From Prostheceraeus crozeri (lineage: Eukaryota; Platyhelminthes; Polycladida; Euryleptidae), in contig CAJQUW010012670.1 of assembly GCA_907163375.1 (NCBI GenBank), positions 423,001 to 487,000 of the forward strand: 64,000 nt of DNA, written 5' to 3'. Shown here piece by piece: positions 40,511-48,506 of this stretch. Position numbers and translations under genes: made by a program. The first letter of the stretch is position 1. Every line of letters starts with the position of its first letter. A model generated the notes under the pieces. That model was given only the letters and a program-made list of their open reading frames with translations. It was not told the DNA's origin and made no database searches.

Positions 40511-41393
40511 GATTTTGTGTTATATTAACATTATATGCTTCGAAATCACAATAAATAGTAAAGGGTACTTTATTTTTAAAATACCATTTATTATATTCTA
40601 AATAATCATCTTTAGGAAATGTGTTTCTGACTGCTTCATTTTGTTGGCAATTCTCCAAATGTCTATTCATTTCTTCTTTAGTTCTAAAACTTGTCATACA
40701 TTGGAGACAAGGAAAATTGGCATTATCTGAAGTTTTTGTGAATATAGAAACATCTTTACACAATATAAAATGACCCTGATAATATAATATATTCGCTTGT
40801 GCTGGCTGTTTTGTCTGTTCTAGTTTTTCAAATTTATCTTTATATATTTCATGTGTTTCATCAATTTCTTTTGTAAGATTAAATGTATGTCGATGAAAAT
40901 TTTGATTTAATATTTGTAACTGATAACTATATTCTTTATCATATTGTTCTTTATATTGTTGTAGACATTTTTTTAAAGATTCATTTATTTTTTGATTGGT
41001 TTCATTTTCTTCATTATTTAATTCTTTATTGTCTTCATTTAATTTTTGAATCGTTTCTATCTTATTTTGATATTTATGGCCATATTCTTGTACTAATATT
41101 TTTGTTTGTTGTTGACAATCTGTTTTACATTTTTGTAAAATTTCATTTAAATTTTGTAATTTTTGTTGATATTCTAAAGATAAAGATAAATAATCGGTAT
41201 CATAATCATAATTATAATTACGTCCTTTATAATTATTATGACTAATCATTATTGGTGATAGTGTTTTTATAATTTCAAATTTTTCAGTACATATTATATT
41301 TCCTTGGTAAAAAATATTATGATGCATGTAATTTCCCCTATCATTATATACTATTTCTGATTGACATAAATTTTTATTATTCAAACGCTGCCA

Positions 41394-42133
41394 GTGCTCA
41401 TCCACCGCTATTCCTCGCCGAGGAGCAACTGGTGGAGGTAGTACAACTCTCCATCGTAGGACTGACCATCACCAACCGTCTGTCCTGGGGCGCCCACGTG
41501 AGAAAGATCGCCATCAAGAGTGGCCAACAGGTAGGAGCCCTCCGTCGTGCTGCGAACTGCCTTCCACGATCTGCGATGCTTGCCGCCTACAAAGGAACCC
41601 TTCGCTCCCGCATGGAATACCTCTCACCTGTCTGGTGTGGTGGTCCCCTGACTGACTTGAGGCTCCTGTATCGAATACAGAGCCGATTTCTTCGACTAAT
41701 GGACCTTCATGACCTGGACGCTAAGGACTTGAGACAGATGCGGCTTCAGCCACTGCATGAACGCTGGTCTGTCTCATCTTTGATCTTCCTTCTTCGAGCC
41801 GTGAATGGTGAGGCACCCCGTCCGATCCGCGACCTGCTCCCACGACCGGCTGAGTGGCGACGATCGACTCGTGCAGCTGATGCCGCGCACGAACTGGCTC
41901 TGAGTGTGCCGTCGTCTCGCACAGCTCATCACTCGTCCAGCTTCATTCCCCGGACTGTCAGACTCTGGAACGCTCTCCCCCACGAGCTGTTCGAGAGAGG
42001 TGTGACGCGTAAAACGTTGAAGACTGTGAAGATGTAATCCTTTTGAATGTACATGTAGTTCACTCCTATTTTTTTGCGGTGGATCTCGGTGTTCCTCACC
42101 AGATGTCACTGCCATAGGAGCATCCCCCCTTGT
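41394..42133 (+). mobile_element. 5'-truncated LINE inserted in the PolB gene of B
   Basis: A GC-rich (well above 50%) insert in AT-rich Polinton DNA. The plus strand from 41404 reads PLFLAEEQLVEVVQLSIVGL and continues through YKGTLRSRMEYLSPVWCGG and IPRTVRLWNALPHELF to a stop at 42037. This is the C-terminal part of a LINE ORF2 (CR1/Rex-like), still open over about 210 codons, so the insertion is fairly recent. A 3' UTR of about 95 bp follows, ending near CATCCCCCCTTG. The 5' end is truncated, as is usual for LINEs. The target duplication is not clear because both flanks are A/T-rich. Confidence 0.8.
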
Positions 42134-42595
42134 AAAATAATAAATAATAAAATAAAATTTTTTTGAATCTGAGTAAAGTGGAGTAATTTTACCAATAGAA
42201 ACATAATTCACATTTAATTCAAAAACATTTACTTCTATTAAATTTTTATTCTTTTTATGAAACTTTTTTAACCTATCATAATCATATGGAAATTCATCTA
42301 AGCCATCAGAAAGATCAAATTCATTTATGTATTCTTCTTTATTGTAATGACTTAGTCTTTCTTTGTGATATTTTGCAGGATGTAAATGTGCTATAATACT
42401 CCACAGAAAACAATAATCATCTTCATTTTTTATGTTGATTATTTGTGGTGAACTGAAAGGTAAAGGAACATAACTACCACCAGTATTATTTTTATATTTA
42501 TCAATTACTATTTTCTTAGATAGTATTTTAACAAATCTCCAACCAGATTCACGTAACTGGGCTTCAATTATACAATTTTCTAATTTAAGTATCAT
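42134..42595 (-). pseudogene. PolB-type N-terminal region of B
   Basis: Encodes ESGWRFVKILSKKIV, SYVPLPFSSPQIINIKNEDD and CFLWSIIAHLHPAKYHKERL. These match the region ahead of Exo I in the PolB group common in invertebrate Polinton-like elements (RGSGW..., GSSYI.LP, NIKN.D..CF.WSI.A.LHP). It lies on the same strand as the main PolB part, from which the LINE separates it. Confidence 0.75.
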
Positions 42596-42804
42596 CGATT
42601 CAAATATGGGTTGTATATCATTTACATTATGAATTTCTTATGAATTCGTAAAATGTCCTTGTATTATTTCTTCAGGAATTCCATCAGGTCCATTTTTTGT
42701 ATAAAGTACTTCTACATTCATATAACATTTGAAAGATTTCTTAAATATATTATAAAAGTTTTTTAATACATTATAAAATGTTTCATCGGTTTCATTATAT
42801 TCAA

Positions 42805-42834
42805 CGGGCGAAGCCTTGGAACCTTCGGTTCGAA
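42805..42834. repeat. Palindromic repeat, in-frame RTEGSKASP copy
   Basis: CGGGCGAAGCCTTGGAACCT and then TCGGTTCGAA. Read on the minus strand it gives VRTEGSKASPV. Confidence 0.75.
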
Positions 42835-42954
42835 CAGACTGATTAAATAAATATTTTATATCTGTTACCGCTTCATCGGTTCGTTCAGCTTCATCAAATT
42901 CATCTATTTCGTTAAATTCATCAGTATCGCTAAATAAATATCTTCCATCTGGTA

Positions 42955-42984
42955 CGGGCGAAGCCCTAGAACCTTCGGTTTGTA
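42955..42984. repeat. Palindromic repeat, in-frame QTEGSRASP copy
   Basis: CGGGCGAAGCCCTAGAACCT and then TCGGTTTGTA; it encodes LQTEGSRASPV on the minus strand. Differs from the copy at 42805 by only a few bases. Confidence 0.75.
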
Positions 42985-43359
42985 GGGTCTCATCTTCACT
43001 ATTAAAAACTTTTTTATATTCTGAATGTGAATAATCATCAAACATTTTTTTAACTTTTATATCAGTAGGTAATGTTTCTAGATAGTTTTTATAACTATTT
43101 AATTTTAATATATTTCCTTCATCAACTCGTTCTACATTTTGTAAATGCAATTTACTATTTAAATGAGATTGATAACTTCTTTTTGTTTGCAACTTTTTTT
43201 TACATAAGTTACAATAAAACTTGGTATTTTCCATTTTTTTAATTTTTAAAGAAAAAATTTGTGTTTTAATTTTAGATATAAACATTTTAATATCAAGGAC
43301 TTGTGTGTTATTTTATATTATTATATATTACACGTTCTTTAGTTATTTTTTTTCTTTAT

Positions 43360-43437
43360 CATATTAAGTTTAATCACATTAAGTTTTATCATATTAAGTT
43401 TTATCATATTAAGTTTCATCATATAATGTTTTATCAA
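43360..43437. repeat. Tandem ATCATATTAAGTTTT repeat
   Basis: About four imperfect units of 18-19 bp (ATCATATTAAGTTTT) in an AT-rich spacer between two leftward frames. Confidence 0.6.
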
Positions 43438-44143
43438 AAGATAATTTAAATTTATTTTCACTAACTATTGATTCTTCATCATCATAAATTGATTCTTCAT
43501 CATCATAAATTGATTCTTCATCATCATCATAAATTACACTTTTTGGGATTGGATACCATTCCCTGATAGGAATATCTAATTCTAAATTACATTTCTTATC
43601 TGATAATAATATAATAGAGAAAAATATTGGTCTTTGTTCTCTTTTGGAAAATTTAATAACACCACTATAATCTGAATCACTTTTAGTTTTTATTAAAGAT
43701 GATAAAATTTTAAATTGATTAGATGTAAATCCTAATTTAAATTTTGTAGACCCAACACATAGTTGTCTAACAGTATCTTCAACTATACCATCATTATTAT
43801 TTTCAATTGTAAGAAAATGAAATTTAGATAAATTTTTATAATTACTAATATTTTTATAATCTTTTTTACCATTTACACCATTTTCAGATGTTTCTGAATC
43901 ATCATCTATATTATCATCATCTATATTATTATCATTATTATCATAAGATTCTTTAAGATCGGGCAAAGCCCTAGAACCTTCGGTTCGTTTATTATGATTA
44001 TGGTCATTGTTAATAGTATAAGGTGTAGTCCACATATAAATTTTCTCTTGTTGAGCTAAACCATTTATATAAGATTTTAATAAATTAATATTTAAGTTGG
44101 AATATAATCCTATATACGTATCATCATCATATCTTTGGGGCAT
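43409..44143 (-). CDS. B-specific unknown protein with RTEGSRALP insertion
   Basis: About 244 open codons. N-terminal hydrophilic part, then a KRTEGSRALPDL peptide from a palindromic repeat, an Asn/Asp run and a middle part with FKLGFTSNQFKILSSLI. The acidic C-terminus has three SIYDDEE units from 24-bp tandem repeats (43467-43533). I do not recognise the family and A has nothing like it. The frame upstream to about 44290 is also free of obvious non-coding signs, so the gene may be longer, or part of one with 44291-44704. Confidence 0.4.
   Translation of the reverse strand: MPQRYDDDTYIGLYSNLNINLLKSYINGLAQQEKIYMWTTPYTINNDHNHNKRTEGSRALPDLKESYDNNDNNIDDDNIDDDSETSENGVNGKKDYKNISNYKNLSKFHFLTIENNNDGIVEDTVRQLCVGSTKFKLGFTSNQFKILSSLIKTKSDSDYSGVIKFSKREQRPIFFSIILLSDKKCNLELDIPIREWYPIPKSVIYDDDEESIYDDEESIYDDEESIVSENKFKLSFDKTLYDET
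43467..43533. repeat. 24-bp coding tandem repeat
   Basis: Three units of the form ATTGATTCTTCATCATCATA, the third slightly longer. They encode SIYDDEE repeats on the minus strand. Confidence 0.7.
43960..43988. repeat. Palindromic repeat, in-frame RTEGSRALP copy
   Basis: CGGGCAAAGCCCTAGAACCT and then TCGGTTCG; read on the minus strand it encodes KRTEGSRALPDL. Confidence 0.75.
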
Positions 44144-44290
44144 TTCTAATGTTTCTTGTTTATAAATTGTGTCTCTATAATAAACTTGACATAATAATTC
44201 TTCATTATGTTTTTTACTCTCTATGTGAATGTTATATTGATTTTGTTCATCAACAAATAATCTTATTTTTTCTTTGGAAAAAGATTTTAA

Positions 44291-44704
44291 TTATTTAACT
44301 AATTCTTTAATATTGATATAATTAATAATTTTATTTTCTATCCAATCAGTATTACTAATCGGCAAAACTGCTCTAATAAAACCGAAAACATTATTATGAC
44401 CTATTATAACCATATTTTCTTTATTTAATTCAACATAAGCTACATCATTATATTTGCTTACAATCTCCATAAATTTTATAAACGGGTCTCCTGGAAATAA
44501 ACAATAGTTAGTTTCTATAGATGGTAAACCTTTAGTCTGTTCCCTAAATATTTCGGCTTGTAATTCAAACAAAAGATTAACATCTATACATGGATTATTA
44601 TTATTATTATTATCAAAACATTTATTTTCAAATCCCGTTGATCTCGTCGAATAAGAACAGGATGATGCGGACGAATATAATTTTTTTAAATATGGGGTTT
44701 CCAT
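44291..44704 (-). CDS. B-specific unknown protein upstream of 43409 frame
   Basis: 137 codons. Serine-rich N-terminus, an Asn run from an ATT microsatellite (about 44598-44620), then CIDVNLLFELQAEIFREQ and a globular-looking part with FPGDPFIKFMEIVSKYNDVA. The start follows CTAATAAAAAAAAATGG, back to back with the fibre-like gene (44747), so the two share a 42-bp divergent promoter region. No family recognised. Confidence 0.45.
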   Translation of the reverse strand: METPYLKKLYSSASSCSYSTRSTGFENKCFDNNNNNNPCIDVNLLFELQAEIFREQTKGLPSIETNYCLFPGDPFIKFMEIVSKYNDVAYVELNKENMVIIGHNNVFGFIRAVLPISNTDWIENKIINYINIKELVK

Positions 44705-44746
44705 TTTTTTTTATTAGAAAAAAATTTATTTTTTCATTGTTAAAAA

Positions 44747-45634
44747 ATGATGTTACCAAATGTTGGTGGAGGTGCATATATCCCGAATAATCGTGAATTA
44801 GAAATAGAGATAGAAAATTATATCATGAAAACTGGAGACGTTTTATCTGGTCCATTGCATCTTTCTATTCTTCCGCAACAAAATACAGAGTTAACAAATA
44901 AACAATATGTTGATACACAAATCAATGATTTAAAAGAAGAATATATAAACGATGTTTTGGTTCCACTGATGAATGAATTGAAGTTGCTTAAACTTAATGA
45001 CAAATCATTAAACGAAAAATTATTAAAACTTGATAAAAAGGATAGAGAGCTAGAAGCAGATATAGCAAAACTTTTTAAAAAGATTTCTGAACAATCAAAA
45101 ATTTTAATATTACTTTCTTTAAATTTAAAATCTGCTGTAATTAAAAACAAACATCAGATAAAAATGTTAAAAGAACAATTAGAAGATGAAATAGAAAATC
45201 TACCTGAAAGAATTAAAAAAAATTTAAAGCAGTTACAAACTACATTCCAAAAAAGTGTTGATGAATTGAGTTCTAAAATTACTCAACAAATGAAAAAGAT
45301 GAATAGAATAATAAATGAAGTAAACTCACTTAATCAAAGAGTTGATAAAATGAAAACTCTTAAAATCAATTTAGAAAATGAATTAAAGAAAAATTTACAA
45401 GAAAACTCTAAAGAAAATAAAGAACAGTTAGATTCTGTTAAAAGACAATTAGATGTTCTTAAAATTAAGTTAAATGCTCTTAAAACGGCATTGAAGATTA
45501 ATCAGCAGAAAATGCAAGTTAATAGAAAAGAAATTAAAGTACATCACACGCTGCTTGACGCAATAGATAAAGTGCAACAGTCAATTAATAAAGTTATCTC
45601 GAAGTTGTTGTCCATTCACAAACGTAAATATTAA
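44747..45634 (+). CDS. Fibre-like coiled-coil protein of B
   Basis: 295 residues, homologous to 15366-16181 in A. The N-terminal 60 residues are the most conserved part: MLPNVGGGAYIPNN, then MKTGDVLSGPLHLSILPQQ and TELTNKQYVDTQ, a phage tail-fibre-type unit. A long Lys/Glu/Gln coiled coil follows, with a conserved end (VHHTLLDAIDKVQQSINKV). A and B coiled coils differ in length by about 24 residues, as expected for a rod. It looks whole. The start follows TTGTTAAAAAATG. Confidence 0.65.
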   Translation: MMLPNVGGGAYIPNNRELEIEIENYIMKTGDVLSGPLHLSILPQQNTELTNKQYVDTQINDLKEEYINDVLVPLMNELKLLKLNDKSLNEKLLKLDKKDRELEADIAKLFKKISEQSKILILLSLNLKSAVIKNKHQIKMLKEQLEDEIENLPERIKKNLKQLQTTFQKSVDELSSKITQQMKKMNRIINEVNSLNQRVDKMKTLKINLENELKKNLQENSKENKEQLDSVKRQLDVLKIKLNALKTALKINQQKMQVNRKEIKVHHTLLDAIDKVQQSINKVISKLLSIHKRKY

Positions 45635-45765
45635 TCGGAGCGAAGCTCCTCAGGTTACTAACCAATCGGAGCGAAGCTCCTCGAGGCTTTAGCCGATCGG
45701 AGCGAAGCTCCTCAGGTTACTAACCAATCGGACCAAAGGTCCTCAGGTTACTAACCAATCGTAAA
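45635..45765. repeat. Cluster of GGAGCGAAGCTCC palindromes (B)
   Basis: Four copies of a unit with an ATCGGAGCGAAGCTCCTC or ATCGGACCAAAGGTCCTC stem, separated by AGGTTACTAACCA (itself palindromic). They sit in the spacer between the fibre-like and pVI-like genes. The stem sequence varies while pairing is kept (GGAGC/GCTCC, GGACC/GGTCC), which points to selection or copying of the hairpin form. Confidence 0.8.
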
Positions 45766-45800
45766 TATTTTTTCTCAAAAGTCAAATTTAATCCTAAAAA

Positions 45801-46298
45801 ATGCCTATAATTTATAAACACAATCTTAAACATTTTGCTTCAAATCAAAAAATTGCTCATGAACCACGTATGAATCCTGTTTATCATTATGATAATAGAG
45901 AAACAGTCGGAACACAGAAGTTCCTAGGCACCGCAGGTGCCGTTCACACGGAAGGAGCTGGGATCTTCTCTGGTATTGGTAGTATCGTTAACTTAATTAA
46001 AAATAATAAAGATTTGATTACATCTGCCGCAAAAGGAGCAGCTGCTATAGGTAGTACAGCTAGTGCAATATCAAATGCTGTCAAGTCTCAAAACAAATTA
46101 AAACAACTAGAAGCTATTCGTAAACTTAGGAATGATTCCGAAGAACTAAAAAATTTAAAAAAACTTTCAGAGGAAACAAAAAACAAAATTGCTAACATAG
46201 CTGTTGGGGAAACCTTGAGGAGCGGAGCTCCGTCTGATAGTAAACATAATGAAAAAACAATTGAAGAAATAAGAGGTAATGGTCTAGCAAAATTCTAA
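45801..46298 (+). CDS. pVI/core-like small virion protein of B
   Basis: 165 residues, close to 14818-15318 in A: IIYKHNLKHFAS, GAGIFSGIGSIVNLI and SAAKGAAAIGSTAS. It looks whole. Compared with A it holds an extra peptide (VGETLRSGAPSD, around residue 138) encoded by a palindromic repeat at 46202-46238. The start follows ATCCTAAAAAATG. Role as a minor virion or membrane-active protein is inferred from composition and context. Confidence 0.65.
   Translation: MPIIYKHNLKHFASNQKIAHEPRMNPVYHYDNRETVGTQKFLGTAGAVHTEGAGIFSGIGSIVNLIKNNKDLITSAAKGAAAIGSTASAISNAVKSQNKLKQLEAIRKLRNDSEELKNLKKLSEETKNKIANIAVGETLRSGAPSDSKHNEKTIEEIRGNGLAKF
46202..46238. repeat. Palindromic repeat inserted in pVI-like gene (B)
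   Basis: Contains GAGGAGCGGAGCTCCGTC. Alignment with the A gene shows the host protein runs straight through this point, so the repeat was gained in B without closing the frame. Confidence 0.75.
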
Positions 46299-46388
46299 AA
46301 TTATATTTAGTAAAATTTTTTAGTAATTTTTTTAGTAAAAATTTTTTGTCTGTGAGAAAAACATAAAGTCAAATTATTTTTTATAAAA

Positions 46389-47723
46389 ATGTCTTCGCTT
46401 ATCGAAAATAAATTTAGATTAGACGATCCTCCGTTCGTCAGTAATAATCAAAAAAAGAATGACTATATAAGAATTGCTATGAATCCCGGATCTTCCAGTA
46501 GAGTAAATACTGGAGGTGATTTAATTTTTGAAGTTGATAATCAGCAGAGTTATATATATTTACCTGATTCGTTTTTACATTGTGAATATTCTTTATATAG
46601 TGATGCCAATTTTACAACACCATTACCAGATACCGATAATATTGCACTAGAGAATAATTTTTTTCCAAGATTATTTACACAAATGCGTTTAGATGTTGCA
46701 ACTCAAAATATAGAAACAATAAGTGATTCTCCAGGTGTAATTGATACAATGCTTAGATTTATAAAAATTGGTGAAAATAATAAAAAGCATGAAATCGAAG
46801 GTTGGTTTCCTGATACTAATGATGGTATAATTGTTGATGATTTAACTTACGCTGGAACAGATGCCGCAGGAATTGCGAAAGATGTAGAAAATATTGCAAA
46901 ACATTTAAATAAAACAAATAATGATGCATATAAAGAAAGACGTGAATTTAACAAGAAAAGAAAACAGACAGTTAATTGGTCATTGTCTCCATTATTCGGA
47001 TATTTAGATTATGACAAAATATCATATCAATTAAAATTTAAATTAATAATTCATCGTACAGCAAATAATGAATTGATCTTTTTTGGTGAGACTGGAAAAA
47101 AAGCATATTTAAAAATTGATAGACTTGAATGGTGGATTAAGCATATTACTCCTAGTTTAGAGATTGAAACAGCTATTGCAAAAAGATTAAATACTAACAA
47201 ACCAATTCCAGTAAATTTTCTAAAGCGTACTGCTAGTTCAGTAACTTTTTCCGAACAAAGATTTAACTGGCATTTTACTAGAACTGCGAATACTCCAAGA
47301 TATTTATTGCTAACTTTTCAAAGAAATAATTCTCCAAGTTTTGATAAGAACAATAATCTTTTTCATATTAATACAATTCGAAGTTTACAAGTTTCATTAA
47401 ATCAAACCCGATATCCAATTGATCCATTAAGATTCGATGATACCAATAATCAATTTATGGAAGGATATGATTCTTATCGAAATCTTTGTATAGAATTTGG
47501 AGTTGAACCACAATTAACTCCTGGAGATTGGAGACATTTATATCCAATTTTCTGTTTCGATTTAAGTGCACAATCTGAAGATATTATTAAAAATGGTTGT
47601 GATGTAACAATTAATATTGAAAAGAAAGATTCCACAACTTCATTGATGGCTTATGGTTTATTGCTAGAAGATGTAAAATATTCTATTGAAATTCTTAATG
47701 GAAAGATGAATAGGATCGGTTAG
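46389..47723 (+). CDS. Major capsid protein (double jelly-roll, hexon-like) of B
   Basis: 444 residues in one frame. It carries DPPFV...NDYIRIAMNPGSS near the N-terminus, IDRLEWWIKHITPSLEIE in the middle and SLMAYGLLLEDVKYSIEIL at the end. The LEWW...TPS block is diagnostic of Polinton/adintovirus hexon-like capsid proteins. It is highly similar to the region 13422-14755 in A. It is on the short side for the family. It looks whole. The start follows TTTTTTATAAAAATG. Confidence 0.82.
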   Translation: MSSLIENKFRLDDPPFVSNNQKKNDYIRIAMNPGSSSRVNTGGDLIFEVDNQQSYIYLPDSFLHCEYSLYSDANFTTPLPDTDNIALENNFFPRLFTQMRLDVATQNIETISDSPGVIDTMLRFIKIGENNKKHEIEGWFPDTNDGIIVDDLTYAGTDAAGIAKDVENIAKHLNKTNNDAYKERREFNKKRKQTVNWSLSPLFGYLDYDKISYQLKFKLIIHRTANNELIFFGETGKKAYLKIDRLEWWIKHITPSLEIETAIAKRLNTNKPIPVNFLKRTASSVTFSEQRFNWHFTRTANTPRYLLLTFQRNNSPSFDKNNNLFHINTIRSLQVSLNQTRYPIDPLRFDDTNNQFMEGYDSYRNLCIEFGVEPQLTPGDWRHLYPIFCFDLSAQSEDIIKNGCDVTINIEKKDSTTSLMAYGLLLEDVKYSIEILNGKMNRIG

Positions 47724-47775
47724 TAACCTTAGGACCTTTGGTCCGATAGGCTAAAGCCCAAGACTTCGTCGATTA
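47721..47775. repeat. GC-rich palindromic repeat after capsid gene (B)
   Basis: Holds AGGACCTTTGGTCCGAT, TAGGCTAAAGCCC and AAGACTTCGTCGATT as successive small stems. The first two recur at 48430-48460. Confidence 0.7.
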
Positions 47776-47788
47776 ATTAATTTTTTTC

Positions 47789-47940
47789 AAAACTAGAATA
47801 GATTAAAATTTTTGTTAACTTAAAAATTCTTAACTTAAAAATTTTTTCATAACTAGAATAGATTAAAAAAATTCTTAACTTAAAATTTTTTCATAACTAG
47901 AATAGATTTAAATTTTTGATAACTTAAAATTTTTTTATTA
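47789..47940. repeat. AT-rich tandem repeat upstream of small virion gene (B)
   Basis: Three imperfect units of about 45-60 bp sharing ATAACTAGAATAGATT and TTCTTAACTTAAAATTTTT. It lies between the capsid gene and the next rightward gene and merges into that gene's TTTTTTTATTAAAAATG start. Confidence 0.7.
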
Positions 47941-47943
47941 AAA

Positions 47944-48425
47944 ATGTCGCAATCGAAAAGTAATAATAATAAAACTGTTGAATTAAAATTACGTAATATT
48001 GTTGACAAAAATACCCCTAAAACTATTACGATTAACAAAAAAAGTATTACATAAGTAAACCAATGATATAAAATATTCAATTACAAGAAAAAAAGAATGG
48101 CGGGATTCTCCCATTAATTCCCCTAATAATAGGTGGCATAGCAGCTGCAGGAAGTGTTGCAGGTGGGACAGCTGGTATTGTCCAAGCAGTAAATAAAAAT
48201 AAATCAGAGAAGGCAGCATTAGAAGAACAAAAACGACATAATAGAGAGTTAGAGAAAGTTGCTAGGGGTGAAGGAGTAGTAGATAATTTTATTAGTAAAT
48301 TAAAATTAGTTGATGAAGGAAAACGAGTTCTTAAAAATATTCTCCACAATGTTGATGATTTAATTGAAATTAAAGAAACTAAAGATGGTTCTGGAATATA
48401 TCTAAGTCCTAGTATGATTCGGTAA
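47944..48425 (+). pseudogene. Small Gly/Ala-hydrophobic virion-type gene of B, broken
   Basis: Homologue of 12891-13364 in A: NKTVELKLRNIVDKNTPKT at the start, the IIGGIAAAGSVAGGTAGIVQ hydrophobic stretch in the middle and KETKDGSGIYLSPSM at the end. It lies in the same place after the capsid gene. Broken in about one or two places near its N-terminal part. Confidence 0.7.
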
Positions 48426-48426
48426 T

Positions 48427-48480
48427 AACCTCAGGACCTTTGGTCCGATCGGCTAAAGCCTCTGAACAAAGTTCCATTAG
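48427..48480. repeat. GC-rich palindromic repeat before integrase gene (B)
   Basis: CAGGACCTTTGGTCCGATCG, GGCTAAAGCCTCTGAAC and GTTCCATTAG. Near-identical to 14790-14820 of A and to 47721 of B. Confidence 0.7.
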
Positions 48481-48506
48481 GTAAAACATTTATTTTATCT
48501 TTTAAA

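Larger units (their letters stand above)
37857..41393 (-). pseudogene. Second-type family B DNA polymerase of B, main part
   Basis: A PolB unlike that of A. In order it shows a coiled-coil region (about 70-200), a zinc-finger-like FPCLQCMTSFRTKEEMNRHL (about 231), Exo I in YCDFEAYN (about 286) and an endonuclease VII-like block with CYYCGKEF and KDHDHLNGLYRGAAHN (about 411-458). It continues with Exo II in YNGSKYDFHLVM, motif A YYDFNSLYSSCM, motif B KLMNNAFYGKTLENVR and motif C HFTDTDSVFLEL. This plan is that of a PolB group common in invertebrate Polinton-like elements. Several short GC-rich palindromes lie inside it in frame (about residues 301-330 and others). A LINE has inserted at its upstream end. 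Confidence 0.85.
42638..43234 (-). pseudogene. Zinc-finger-containing upstream part of the B polymerase region
   Basis: Starts MENTKFYCNLCKKKLQTKRS and has a C2H2 finger ending HLNSKLHLQN. Two in-frame copies of the TEGSRASP-type peptide follow. A C-terminal part (FKCYMNVEVLYTKNGPDGIP) resembles the extreme N-terminal region of the same PolB group. I chose the ATG at 43234 because AATTTTTAAAAATT and T-run sequence precedes it. The acidic stretch DEFNEIDEFDEAERTDEA is of low complexity. Function on its own is unknown. Confidence 0.6.
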
